From positions 1-13,793 of the forward strand of contig JBJHCH010000102.1 in the NCBI GenBank assembly GCA_050485905.1: a stretch of DNA of 13,793 nt, in the 5' to 3' direction. The stretch comes from JAWLCA01 sp050485905. Its GTDB lineage: Bacteria; Pseudomonadota; Alphaproteobacteria; Rhodobacterales; Rhodobacteraceae. Within the stretch, counting starts at the first letter, position 1; every line of letters begins with the position of its first letter. Shown here piece after piece: positions 6,267-13,793 of this stretch. The notes beneath the pieces were generated by a model. It did no database searches. It was not told the DNA's origin and saw only the letters and a list, made by a program, of their open reading frames with translations. Position numbers and translations under genes: made by a program.

Positions 6267-8717
6267 TCAGGCGCGGATCCGCGCGCCTTCGGGATCGTGC
6301 AGCGGGTCGAGGTGGACGCGGGCCGGAACGCGCTCGGTCGCCACCTCGATCTCGTACTCGCCCGATAGGACGTGGCCGGCATCGACGCCGCCCGGATCGC
6401 GGACATAGCCGTAACCGATGGGCCGCCCGATGGTGTGGCCGAACCCGCCCGAGGACAGCCAGCCGGCGCGGCGGCCGTTGCGGAAGATCGTCTCGCGCCC
6501 CAGCAGCACGACCGAGGGGTCATCGACGGTGAAGCCCGCCAGCAGTTTCTTCACGCCGTTCGCGGCCTGCGCGGCGACCGCTTTGCGGCCCAGGAAGGGG
6601 ATGTTGGATTTCAGCTTCACCGCCCAGCCGAGGCCGGCCTCCATCGGCGTGTGGTCGGGGCCGATGTCGGACCCCCAGGCGCGATAACCCTTTTCCAGCC
6701 TGAGCGTCTCGATGGCGCGGTAGCCGGCGTCGCGGAGGCCGTGGGGGGTGCCGGCGTCGCAGAGCGCCTGATAGACGGTGAGCGCGCAGTCGGTGGGGAT
6801 GTGCAATTCCCAGCCAAGCTCGCCCACATAGGTCACGCGGAGCGCCAGCGCCGGGCAGCCGGCGACGGTGATGCGGCGGGCGGTGCCGAAGGGGAGGGCG
6901 GCGTTCGACAGGTCATCCTCGGCCACCGCCTGCAGGATGTCGCGGGCGCGGGGGCCCATGAGGGACAGGACGGCGTTGGCGGAGGTCACATCGACCAGTT
7001 GCGCGGCGGTGCCGGGGGGCAGGTTGCGGCGGATCCAGTCGAAATCATGGGTGGCGAAGCCGGTGCCGGTGACGATGTAGAACTCGTCCGGCGCAAGGCG
7101 GGCCACGGTCAGGTCGCATTCGATGCCGCCCTTGGCGTTCAGCATCTGGGTGTAGGTCAACCGCCCCGGCGCGCGGTCGACGTTGTTGGCGCAGATCCAT
7201 TGCAGGGCGGCGGCGGCATCCGGCCCTTGCATCAGGAACTTGGCGAAGGACGACTGGTCGATCAGCACCGCCGCTGTGCGCGCCGCGCGGTGTTCGCGGG
7301 CGACTGCATCGGTCCAGCCGGGGCGGGTGAAGCTGTAGCGGTCCTGCGGCACCTCTCCGGCGGCGAGATCCGCGAACCAGTTGGGGCGTTCCCAGCCCAG
7401 TTTCTCGCCGAAGCACGCGCCGCGCTCGCGCAAGGTCGTGTAGAGGGCGGAGCGGCGGGTGGGGCGGCCGCTGCTGTGTTCCTCGGACGGCCAGGCGATG
7501 GTGTAGTGCTTGCCGTAGGCCTCCAGCGTGCGGGCGCGGGTCCAGGTGGTGGAGCGGTGGACGGACCCGAAGCGGCGAATATCGACCGGCCAGAGGTCGA
7601 AGGGCGGCGCGCCGTTCGCCACCCATTCGGCCAGCGCGAGCCCCGCGCCGCCGCCCGAGGCGATACCGAAGGCGTTGAAGCCGGCGCCGACGAAAAAGCC
7701 GGGCTGTTCCGGCGCCTCGCCCAGGATGAAGTTGCCGTCGGGGGTGAAGCTTTCGGGGCCGTTGAGCAACTGCTTGATCCCGGCGGTTTCCAGCGCGGGG
7801 ACGCGGCCGATGGCGGGGGCCATGAACTGCTCGAACTGCTCGAAATCCGACGACAGCAGGGTGAAGTGAAAGCCCTCGGGGATGCCGTCCACCGCCCAGG
7901 GCACCGGGTTCGGCTCATAGCCGCCCATCACCAGCCCGCCCACCTCCTCTTTCCAGTAGGTCAGGCGGTCGGGGTCGCGGAGCGTGGGCAGGCCGGGGGT
8001 CACGCCGGGGATCGGCTCGGTGATCATGTATTGATGCTCGACCGAGACGAGGGGGACGTTGACGCCGATGGTTGCGGCGAGTGCGCGGGTCCACTGGCCG
8101 GCGCAGGCGATCACGACCTCGCAGGCGATGGTGCCCTGCGGGGTTTCGACGCCGGTGATGCGGCCGTCCTGCACGACGATCTTTGTGACCGGGCAATCCT
8201 CGACAATGCGCACGCCCTTCATCCGCGCGCCGCGGGCCAGCGCCTGGGTGATGTCGGACGGGTTGGCCTGCCCGTCGGTCGGCAGATAGGCCGCGCCGAT
8301 CACGTCATCGACGGTCATCAGCGGCCAGAGTTCCTGCGCCTCGCTCGGTGTCAACAGGTGCATTTCCAGCCCGAAGGAGCGGGCGGTGGTGGCCTGCCGC
8401 TTCACCTCGATCCAGCGGTCGGGGGTGCAGGCCAGCCGCAGCCCGCCGTTCATCTTCCAGCCCGAGGCGATGCCGGTCTCAGCCTCCAGCCGGTCATAGA
8501 GGGCGACGGACTGGCCCAGAAGCTGGGTGATGTTGGCGTTCGAGCGGAGCTGCCCGACCAGCCCGGCGGCGTGGAAGGTGGTGCCCGAGGTCAGCTTGTG
8601 GCGTTCCAGCAGCACCGTGTCGGTCCAGCCCAACTGGCCGAGGTGATAGGCGGTGGAACAGCCGACGATGCCGCCGCCGATGATGACGGCGCGGGCGGTG
8701 GTGGGAAGGTCGGGCAT
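6267..8717 (-). CDS. Dimethylglycine/sarcosine dehydrogenase-like flavoprotein (FAD oxidoreductase + GcvT domains)
   Basis: An 816-residue protein. Residues 1 to about 370 are a DAO-type FAD domain: the dinucleotide motif VIIGGGIVGCSTAYHL (11-26) ends its first strand with LLER (36-39). The segment SGTTFHAAGLVGQ places His49 where DMGDH and sarcosine dehydrogenase attach FAD covalently. GAGFNAFGIASGGGAG (344-359) completes FAD binding. From about 430 to the end is a GcvT-like tetrahydrofolate domain: MLNAKGGIECDLTVARL carries Asp535 at the key folate-site position, followed by GYRAIETLRLEKGYRAWG, HTPMEAGLGWAVKL and a GcvT C-terminal barrel. Known relatives oxidatively demethylate dimethylglycine or sarcosine and pass the C1 unit to folate. 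The ATG at 8717 has GAGG five bases upstream and lies 7 bases after the kinase stop; the in-frame ATG at 8768 would overlap the kinase gene. The exact substrate among N-methyl amines is not determined. Confidence 0.88.
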   Translation of the reverse strand: MPDLPTTARAVIIGGGIVGCSTAYHLGQLGWTDTVLLERHKLTSGTTFHAAGLVGQLRSNANITQLLGQSVALYDRLEAETGIASGWKMNGGLRLACTPDRWIEVKRQATTARSFGLEMHLLTPSEAQELWPLMTVDDVIGAAYLPTDGQANPSDITQALARGARMKGVRIVEDCPVTKIVVQDGRITGVETPQGTIACEVVIACAGQWTRALAATIGVNVPLVSVEHQYMITEPIPGVTPGLPTLRDPDRLTYWKEEVGGLVMGGYEPNPVPWAVDGIPEGFHFTLLSSDFEQFEQFMAPAIGRVPALETAGIKQLLNGPESFTPDGNFILGEAPEQPGFFVGAGFNAFGIASGGGAGLALAEWVANGAPPFDLWPVDIRRFGSVHRSTTWTRARTLEAYGKHYTIAWPSEEHSSGRPTRRSALYTTLRERGACFGEKLGWERPNWFADLAAGEVPQDRYSFTRPGWTDAVAREHRAARTAAVLIDQSSFAKFLMQGPDAAAALQWICANNVDRAPGRLTYTQMLNAKGGIECDLTVARLAPDEFYIVTGTGFATHDFDWIRRNLPPGTAAQLVDVTSANAVLSLMGPRARDILQAVAEDDLSNAALPFGTARRITVAGCPALALRVTYVGELGWELHIPTDCALTVYQALCDAGTPHGLRDAGYRAIETLRLEKGYRAWGSDIGPDHTPMEAGLGWAVKLKSNIPFLGRKAVAAQAANGVKKLLAGFTVDDPSVVLLGRETIFRNGRRAGWLSSGGFGHTIGRPIGYGYVRDPGGVDAGHVLSGEYEIEVATERVPARVHLDPLHDPEGARIRA

Positions 8718-8724
8718 GATGGCC

Positions 8725-9603
8725 TCAGCTTTGGGTGAAGTCGGCATAGGCGGCGCGGAACCCGTCAAGGTTCGTGGCGGTATAGGCGGCGAAGTCGAAA
8801 TCGAGGTCGGAATGGATCTCGGACACCATCGACCACAGGGTTTCGCGGAGCGCGGCCGCGCATTTCATCGCGCGGTAGCGGTGCAGGAGCGCGGCGTCGG
8901 CGGGGCGGTCGAAGTAGGATTCGAGCATCCGCACTTCCTGCGCCTCGGAAAGCCCGTTGTTGGCGGCCAGCCCGCCGAGGTCAAAGAGCGGGCTGCCCCA
9001 GCCGGCATAGTCCCAGTCGATCAGCCAGAGCCGCGCGCCATCGTCGATGAAGTTCGCGGGGAGCAGGTCGTTGTGGCCAAAGACCATTTCGACCGGGCCG
9101 ACGGCATCCTCCAGCACCCCCGCCGCGCGGGTCAGCTCGGGCAGCATGGCGGCATGGCGGCTGGCGTCATCGGTCAGGCGGAGCGCATAGTCGCGGATGA
9201 CGTGAAAGACCCAGAAGGCGAGCGTGGGGCCGCGCAGGTGTTTCGGGATTTCGCAATGCGCGCGGGCCACCAGCGCCAGCGCGCGGTCGAGCATGGCGTC
9301 GTCGCGGATGTCTTCCGCTGCGAGGGTTTTCCCCTCGATGAACTCCAGCACCAGCGCGCCGGGGGCGTGGTAGAGGACGGCGGGAGAGATCCCGGCGGCA
9401 TGGGCGGCGCGGCTGGCGGCCAGTTCGTTGAAGCGCATCACCTGATGCACGGGAATGTCGTCGCCGATGCGCACAACCGCGCGGCGGTCGCCGTCGGTGA
9501 CCAGCACGTTGACGTTGGTGATGCCGCCGTCCAGTGGTTCCACCGTCACCGGGCCGGACCAGATCGGCAGGGCGCGGGCGCGGTCAATCGCGGGGTGGGT
9601 CAT
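8725..9603 (-). CDS. Choline/ethanolamine-kinase-like phosphotransferase (APH family)
   Basis: A 292-residue kinase-fold protein. The N-lobe has the nucleotide loop LDGGITNVNVLV (24-35) and VVRIGDD (43-49), where Arg45 occupies the ATP-contact position, as in choline kinases and LicA. The catalytic loop is VFGHNDLLPANFI (174-186) with Asp179 as catalytic base and Asn184 as metal ligand. The magnesium-binding segment is LIDWDYAGWGSPLFDLG (194-210) with Asp196. The WDYAG...DLG form is characteristic of choline/ethanolamine kinase and LicA-like enzymes rather than antibiotic phosphotransferases. The start overlaps the permease stop (ATGA at 9603-9600), and the dehydrogenase begins 7 bases after its stop, so it is an integral operon member. 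Being coupled to an amine transporter suggests phosphorylation of a hydroxylated amine such as choline or a methylated ethanolamine. That substrate is inferred. Confidence 0.8.
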   Translation of the reverse strand: MTHPAIDRARALPIWSGPVTVEPLDGGITNVNVLVTDGDRRAVVRIGDDIPVHQVMRFNELAASRAAHAAGISPAVLYHAPGALVLEFIEGKTLAAEDIRDDAMLDRALALVARAHCEIPKHLRGPTLAFWVFHVIRDYALRLTDDASRHAAMLPELTRAAGVLEDAVGPVEMVFGHNDLLPANFIDDGARLWLIDWDYAGWGSPLFDLGGLAANNGLSEAQEVRMLESYFDRPADAALLHRYRAMKCAAALRETLWSMVSEIHSDLDFDFAAYTATNLDGFRAAYADFTQS

Positions 9604-11642
9604 GGCGTTCCCTCCAGTCCCAGGCGTCGGCGGGTGCGACGGGCGCCCGCGGCGATCAGCCGGTCGGCGATGATGGCGATGGCGGCGACGGCAAGGCCCG
9701 CGACGATGCCCTGCCCGGTGTCGGCGCGGGTCAGGGCGATGTAGACCTCCTGCCCCAGATCGCGCGTGCCAACGAGGGCGGTGATGACCAGCATCGACAG
9801 CGCCAGCATGATCGTCTGGTTGATGCCCAGCATGATCTCTGGCAGCGCGAGCGGCAGGCGGATCCGGGTCAGCAACTGCCAGCGGGTGCAGCCGCAGACG
9901 GTCCCGGCCTCGATCAGATCCGCCGGCACGCTGCGCAACCCGTGGGCGGTGTAGCGGACGGCGGGGGCGAGGGCATAGAGGATGACCGCGATCATCGCCG
10001 CGAAGTCACCCACCCGGAACAGCATCACGACGGGGATCAGGTAGACGAAGCTGGGGAGCGTCTGCAGCGTGTCGATGAAGCCGCCGATGATCCGGCCGGC
10101 CCGGTCGTTCGCCGCGGCGAGGATACCCAGCGGAATGCCGATCAGCGCGGCGATGATGACGGACACGCCGCAGAGGTAGACGGTGGTCATCGCCTCTTCC
10201 CACAGGTCGTTGACGGCGATGAAGAGGCCGAGGCCAAGGCACAGCAGCGCCAGCCGCGCGCGGCCCAGATGCCAGCCAGCCAGCGTGATCAGCACCAGCA
10301 CCCAGACCCAGGGCAGCGCCAGCATGAAGCGTTTGACGGGCAGAAGCACGTTCAGCAGGATCGCGTTCTTCACCGCCTCCAACTCGTCGAAGTAGTTGAC
10401 GTTGATCGCCCGCACCAGCCCGTCCCAGAAGTCGCTGGTGGTGACGACGGCGGTGGCGGGATAGGTCTGCAGGGGGGGCAGGAGGGTGCCGAGTAGACCT
10501 GTGACCAGCGCCACGGCGGCCACGGTCACCAGCCACGGGTGGCGGCGCAGCCACAGCCCCTGCGCAGGCGCAGGCAGCATCCGCCGGCTGCGCTCGGCGA
10601 ATGCCTGGCTGAGGCGGTCGAGGGCGACGGCCAGCGCCACGATGGCCAGCCCCGCCTCGATCCCCGCGCCGATGTCCAGACGCCGCAACGCGGTCAGCAC
10701 GTCGTAGCCCAGCCCGCCCGCGCCGATCATCGAGGCGATGATGACCATGTTGAGCGACAGCATGATCACCTGATTGACCCCCACCATCAGGTCGGGCAGG
10801 GCTGCGGGCAGCATCACCCGGCCGATCCGCTGCGGCCCGGTGCAGCCGACCATGACGGAGAATTCGCGGATCTCCTCGGGCACCTGGCGCAGGGCCAGCG
10901 TGGTCATCCGCACCATCGGCGGCATGGCATAGATCACCGTGGCGATCAGCGCGGCTACCGGGCCGAAGCCGAACAGGAACAGGATCGGCACCAGATAGGC
11001 AAAGATCGGCACCGTCTGCATCAGGTCCAGCAGCGGGGTCAGCATCCGGTCGATCCGCGGCGACAGGTAGGCCGCCACCCCCAGCGCCAGCCCGCCCACG
11101 ACCCCGATCGGCACCGCGATCAGGATCGAGGCCAGAGTGACCATCGCGCTCTGCCACTGGCCGAACACGGCGAGGTAGAGGAAGCAGCCGCCCACGAACA
11201 GGCCCAGCCGCCAGCTTTTCGCATAGACGCCCATCGCGGTGACGGCGACGGTGATGGCGATCCAGTTCAAGGGGGGGAAATGCGTCACCTGCCGCCGCCC
11301 GCGCCCCTCGACCCAGCCCTCGACCAGGGCGAAGCGTGCGGCCTGATAGGGCACCTCCAGCACCGCGGCGATGCCGCGTGTCAGGTCGCGGAAGGTGAAG
11401 AGGCCGAAATGTGCGTCGTTGACCAGCCAGGCCATGAAGGAGCGCACCGCGCCTTTCATGTCGAGCATCAGCGTCTGGGGCACCGCCACCAGCCAGGGCA
11501 CCCCCAGCGCCTCGGCCAGCGGGGCGGCGAAGCGGGCGAGCAGAAGCGTGACGAGGAACAGCCCGAGCCAGAGCCAACCGGTCAGGCCCGAGGTCGATGC
11601 CCCGGATCGCGGGGCCGTGGCGGAGATGTCGGGCGCGCTCAT
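9600..11642 (-). CDS. Quaternary-amine ABC transporter permease, tandem-duplicated ProW-type protein
   Basis: A 680-residue inner-membrane protein with two ProW/OpuAB-like permease units in one chain. The first has its conserved cytoplasmic coupling (EAA-type) segment at about 260-279 (FSVMVGCTGPQRIGRVMLP). The second has it at about 578-597 (EAGTVCGCTRWQLLTRIRLP). Each is preceded by an LDLMQTVPIFAYLVP or IDTLQTLPSFVYLIP motif (205-219 and 523-537) and followed by a conserved GVNQVIMLSLNMV or GINQTIMLALSML helix. Each half also has its own leading amphipathic and membrane region, so the whole subunit, not just the core, appears duplicated. E. coli ProW carries one such unit and works as a homodimer; here a single polypeptide would form both halves of the pore. 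It overlaps by 4 bases with both the ATPase gene upstream and the kinase gene downstream. Confidence 0.9.
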   Translation of the reverse strand: MSAPDISATAPRSGASTSGLTGWLWLGLFLVTLLLARFAAPLAEALGVPWLVAVPQTLMLDMKGAVRSFMAWLVNDAHFGLFTFRDLTRGIAAVLEVPYQAARFALVEGWVEGRGRRQVTHFPPLNWIAITVAVTAMGVYAKSWRLGLFVGGCFLYLAVFGQWQSAMVTLASILIAVPIGVVGGLALGVAAYLSPRIDRMLTPLLDLMQTVPIFAYLVPILFLFGFGPVAALIATVIYAMPPMVRMTTLALRQVPEEIREFSVMVGCTGPQRIGRVMLPAALPDLMVGVNQVIMLSLNMVIIASMIGAGGLGYDVLTALRRLDIGAGIEAGLAIVALAVALDRLSQAFAERSRRMLPAPAQGLWLRRHPWLVTVAAVALVTGLLGTLLPPLQTYPATAVVTTSDFWDGLVRAINVNYFDELEAVKNAILLNVLLPVKRFMLALPWVWVLVLITLAGWHLGRARLALLCLGLGLFIAVNDLWEEAMTTVYLCGVSVIIAALIGIPLGILAAANDRAGRIIGGFIDTLQTLPSFVYLIPVVMLFRVGDFAAMIAVILYALAPAVRYTAHGLRSVPADLIEAGTVCGCTRWQLLTRIRLPLALPEIMLGINQTIMLALSMLVITALVGTRDLGQEVYIALTRADTGQGIVAGLAVAAIAIIADRLIAAGARRTRRRLGLEGTP

Positions 11643-12670
11643 GGGTGCCGACCCCGGCCCACCAGCACGTCGATCACCGCCTGCCGGTCGACATGGCCGA
11701 CGATGCGGCCCGTTTCGTCCGCGACCGGGTGGGGCAGGGGGCTGGCCTCGACCTCGGCCGCCACATCCTCCACCCGCGCGGTCTGCGGCAGCACCCTGTC
11801 GGCAGCCTGTGCCGGGGCTCCGTCGCGCATGATCGACCGCAGGGTGACGACCTTGGCCCGCGCCACATGGGCGGTGAATTCGGCCACATAGGCATCCGCC
11901 GGGCGCAGCACCAGTTCCTCGGGCGTGGCGATCTGGATCAGGGCGCCGTCCTTCATGATCGCGATGCGGTCGGCCAGCCGTATCGCCTCGTCGAAATCAT
12001 GGGTGATGAAAACGATGGTCTTCTTCAGCAGGCGCTGCACGCGCAGGAATTCGTCCTGCATCTCGCGCCGGATCAGCGGGTCGAGGGCCGAGAAGGGTTC
12101 GTCCAGAAACCACAGTTCCGGCTCGGCGGCCAGGCTGCGGGCGATGCCGACGCGCTGCTGCTGCCCGCCGGAAAGCTGGCGGGGAAAGTAGTGCTCGCGC
12201 CCCTCCAGCCCGACCAGCGCGATCACCTCTCGCGCCCGCGCCTCGCGCTTCGGCTTTGCCACGCCCTGCACCTGCAGCGGAAAGGCGACGTTCTGCAGGA
12301 CACTCAGATGCGGCAGCAGGGCAAAATGCTGGAACACCATGCCCATGCGATGTCGCCGGATCTCGATCAACTCGCGCGGGCTGGCGCGCAGCAGATCCTG
12401 ACCGTCGAACAGGATCTGCCCGGCGGTGGGTTCCACCAGCCGCGACAGGCAGCGGACCAGCGTGGATTTGCCCGAGCCCGACAGGCCCATGATGACGAAG
12501 ATCTCGCCCGCATGGACGTCAATCGTGGCACCGCGGACGGCCGCGATATGGCCGGTGCGTCTGATCTCGTCCATATCCGGCGGCCGCGCGCCATCCAGCA
12601 GCCGCTGGGGCTGCGGGCCGTAGATCTTCCAGACATCGCGGCAGGACAGCGTGACGGGACGGTCGGGCAT
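11639..12670 (-). CDS. Glycine betaine/proline-type ABC transporter ATPase (ProV/OpuAA-like)
   Basis: A 343-residue ATP-binding subunit. Walker A is GLSGSGKST (62-70), Q-loop Gln114 in MVFQHFALLPH, signature LSGGQQQRVGIARSL (166-180), Walker B ELWFLDE (185-191) with catalytic Glu191, D-loop SALDP and H-loop His224 in FITHDFDEA. The segment about 25-45 between the first strand and Walker A is long, as in ProV-type proteins. The C-terminus (about 274-338) shows a single CBS-like unit (VVTLRSIM, then PVADETGRIVGHVDRQAVIDVL), whereas ProV and OpuAA (about 400 residues or more) carry a tandem pair. The ATG at 12670 follows GGGGGTGAG on the minus strand. The stop overlaps the permease start by 4 bases. 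All catalytic motifs are intact. Confidence 0.92.
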   Translation of the reverse strand: MPDRPVTLSCRDVWKIYGPQPQRLLDGARPPDMDEIRRTGHIAAVRGATIDVHAGEIFVIMGLSGSGKSTLVRCLSRLVEPTAGQILFDGQDLLRASPRELIEIRRHRMGMVFQHFALLPHLSVLQNVAFPLQVQGVAKPKREARAREVIALVGLEGREHYFPRQLSGGQQQRVGIARSLAAEPELWFLDEPFSALDPLIRREMQDEFLRVQRLLKKTIVFITHDFDEAIRLADRIAIMKDGALIQIATPEELVLRPADAYVAEFTAHVARAKVVTLRSIMRDGAPAQAADRVLPQTARVEDVAAEVEASPLPHPVADETGRIVGHVDRQAVIDVLVGRGRHP

Positions 12671-12684
12671 CTCACCCCCGATGG

Positions 12685-12711
12685 CGGGGCGCGGCTTGCG
12701 CGCGCGCCCCG
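12685..12711 (-). promoter_or_regulatory. GC-rich intercistronic stem-loop after the binding-protein gene
   Basis: CGGGGCGCG (12685-12693) pairs with CGCGCCCCG (12703-12711) as a perfect 9-bp stem with a 9-nt loop. It fills most of the 62-bp gap between the binding-protein stop and the ATPase start. There is no U tract on the minus strand. As at 2272-2303, it probably stabilises the upstream message or attenuates read-through into the ATPase/permease genes. Function inferred. Confidence 0.55.
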
Positions 12712-12732
12712 GGGCTTCAGATCAGGGGCAGG

Positions 12733-13686
12733 TCAGCGGGCGATCCAGGCCTGCCAGACGGCCTCGTTCTCCTCGATCCAGTCCTCGACCACATCCTCCA
12801 GCACCTCGCCATCCAGATCGACGCGGGCGATCATTGCGCCCATCGTGTCGTTGTCGACGGTGAAGGCTTCGATTGCCGTGGCTGCTCCCGGCCACTTGTC
12901 CGCCAGACCGGCCCAGGCCACCTTCCAGATCGGACCGCGCGGCTTGCCGCAGTCATATGCCAGGTCGGGGTTGATGCCCCAGCTTGGATCCTCGTAGCAT
13001 TCGGCGGTGTATTCGGGGAACTCGACCCATTCGCCCTCGTATTTCAGCGGCGCCCAGTGCGGGGCATAGACCCAGAGCAGGATCGGCGCCTCTCGCTGAT
13101 AGGCGGATTCGAGTTCGGCGAAGAGCGCCGCATCGGTGCCGGCATGGATCACCTCATAGTCCAGCCCCAGCGCCTCTACCCGCTCGGGGTCGAACCCGCC
13201 CCAGGTGACGGGGCCGCCCAGATAGCGGCCCTTCGGCGCGGTCTCGGCGGTGGCGAATTCCGCCGCGCAGTCGTTCAGCGCCTCCCAGTCCGGCAGGCCG
13301 GGGCAGCGATCCTTCATGTAGATCGGATACCACCACTCCTCGATCGCCTCCATCCCGGTGGGGCCGAGGTTGACGACATTGCCGGTGGCGACGGCCTCAT
13401 CCATCGCCTCGCGGCCCGTGGTCTCCCACATCTCCATCGCGACGTGCAGATCGCCGGTCTGCAGCCCGGCGAACTGGGCAAGGTAATCGGCCTGCACCAG
13501 ATCGACGTTGTAGCCGGCTTCCTCCAGCACGCGGGCCATCATGTTCGTGGTGATCAGTTGTCCGGTCCAGTCGTGCAGCGTCAGCCGGATCGGATCGCTG
13601 GATTCTGCCTGCGCAAGCGCCGCGCCGCCCATTCCGAGCGTCAGGGCGGCGATGCCCGCCCCCATGAGTAGTCGTGTCCGTGTCAT
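12733..13686 (-). CDS. OpuAC/ProX-like periplasmic binding protein for quaternary amines
   Basis: A 317-residue protein. The signal peptide is MTRTR plus a hydrophobic core, with likely cleavage near GAALAQA (residues 21-27). The mature part resembles OpuAC/ProX-type betaine-binding proteins: IRLTLHDWTGQ (Trp40), VAMEMWETT (Trp87), EEWWYPIYM (Trp118, Trp119) and ILLWVYAPHW (Trp205, Trp211). It is rich in the tryptophans that in this family form the cage around a trimethylammonium group. Cys128/Cys140 and Cys230/Cys246 could form disulfides in the periplasm. The ATG at 13686 is chosen because it begins a textbook signal peptide and has AGGA close upstream. The open frame extends to 13788, but the added residues are not signal-like and cover the predicted promoter. 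It is the first gene of the operon. Ligand specificity (glycine betaine, choline, dimethylglycine or other) is not settled. Confidence 0.88.
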   Translation of the reverse strand: MTRTRLLMGAGIAALTLGMGGAALAQAESSDPIRLTLHDWTGQLITTNMMARVLEEAGYNVDLVQADYLAQFAGLQTGDLHVAMEMWETTGREAMDEAVATGNVVNLGPTGMEAIEEWWYPIYMKDRCPGLPDWEALNDCAAEFATAETAPKGRYLGGPVTWGGFDPERVEALGLDYEVIHAGTDAALFAELESAYQREAPILLWVYAPHWAPLKYEGEWVEFPEYTAECYEDPSWGINPDLAYDCGKPRGPIWKVAWAGLADKWPGAATAIEAFTVDNDTMGAMIARVDLDGEVLEDVVEDWIEENEAVWQAWIAR

Positions 13687-13754
13687 TCTTCCTAACCCTC
13701 TCTGTTCCGGACGCATCGGCGCGCCGCTTGCGGCCCTTTCGGCCGATTGGGTCA

Positions 13755-13784
13755 AGGGTAGGGTGCGGGCGGAAATACTGTCAA
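13755..13784 (-). promoter_or_regulatory. Predicted promoter of the amine transport/catabolism operon
   Basis: On the minus strand a perfect TTGACA (13784-13779) is followed after 18 bp by TACCCT (13760-13755), a weak -10 with 3 consensus matches. This would give a leader of about 65 nt before the ATG at 13686. The only structure seen in the leader is a short stem, CGGCC (13731-13735) with GGCCG (13741-13745). No known riboswitch was recognised. The window ends just upstream, so any operator there is not visible. Confidence 0.35.
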
Positions 13785-13793
13785 ACACTATGT

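Noticed and set aside
6372..8738. 788-codon open frame antisense to the DMGDH-like gene
   Set aside because: It lies wholly opposite a gene with clear FAD and GcvT motifs. Its translation is Gly/Ala/Arg/Asp-rich without domain features, as expected of stop-poor antisense frames in GC-rich DNA.
8718..8768. Upstream ATG (8768) as start of the DMGDH-like gene
   Set aside because: It would overlap the kinase gene and add residues not part of the family. The ATG at 8717 directly precedes the FAD-binding strand and has a GAGG site.
10539..12997. Long + strand open frames opposite the permease, ATPase and binding-protein genes
   Set aside because: His/Gln/Arg/Gly-rich translations with no recognisable domain, fully antisense to well-supported ABC transporter genes.
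13731..13745. Short stem CGGCC-CTTTC-GGCCG in the leader of the right operon as a riboswitch or attenuator
   Set aside because: Only 5 bp long in GC-rich DNA, with no recognisable aptamer core or alternative terminator stem.
13687..13788. Upstream start (13788) for the binding protein
   Set aside because: The added 34 residues would precede and spoil a well-formed signal peptide and would cover the predicted promoter.

Overview
The window is GC-rich, densely coding DNA with short intergenic gaps and frequent 4-base ATGA start/stop overlaps. Gene content (tripartite tricarboxylate transporter, dimethylglycine-dehydrogenase-like flavoprotein, quaternary-amine ABC transporter) and codon use suggest an alphaproteobacterium, most likely of the Rhodobacterales (Roseobacter/Paracoccus-like). 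That placement is inference from style; no rRNA or other marker gene is present. No mobile element, CRISPR array, tRNA or rRNA was seen.

The layout is two convergent catabolic and uptake operons. The left operon (+ strand, 259-6228) lies divergent to a truncated GntR-family regulator (1-145, - strand). It encodes a fumarylacetoacetate-hydrolase-family enzyme, a TctC/Bug-type periplasmic binding protein, a large permease in which TctA and a TctB-like part are fused, an OsmC-family protein with both cysteines, and an M20 metallopeptidase. The 113-bp GntR/FAH gap carries back-to-back promoters whose -35 boxes overlap, plus a perfect 12-bp palindrome near the predicted + strand transcription start. 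This looks like a locally regulated module for importing and breaking down an organic acid, perhaps an amide or peptide conjugate. The substrate cannot be read from the sequence.

The right operon (- strand, 13686 down to 6267) encodes, in order of transcription, an OpuAC/ProX-like periplasmic binding protein, a ProV-like ATPase with only one C-terminal CBS-like unit, a 680-residue permease that is a tandem duplication of a ProW-type domain, a choline/ethanolamine-kinase-like phosphotransferase, and an 816-residue flavoprotein with an N-terminal FAD oxidase part and a C-terminal GcvT-type folate part. ATPase, permease and kinase genes overlap by 4 bases and the dehydrogenase follows after 7 bases, so they should be translationally coupled. 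The likely job is uptake and oxidative demethylation of an N-methylated amine. The kinase is the unexpected member, because glycine betaine and dimethylglycine have no hydroxyl to phosphorylate.

In both operons the binding-protein gene is followed by a GC-rich stem-loop without a U tract, just before the next transporter gene. These probably set binding-protein excess over membrane components. The two operons meet tail to tail with a 38-bp gap at 6229-6266 in which no convincing terminator is visible.
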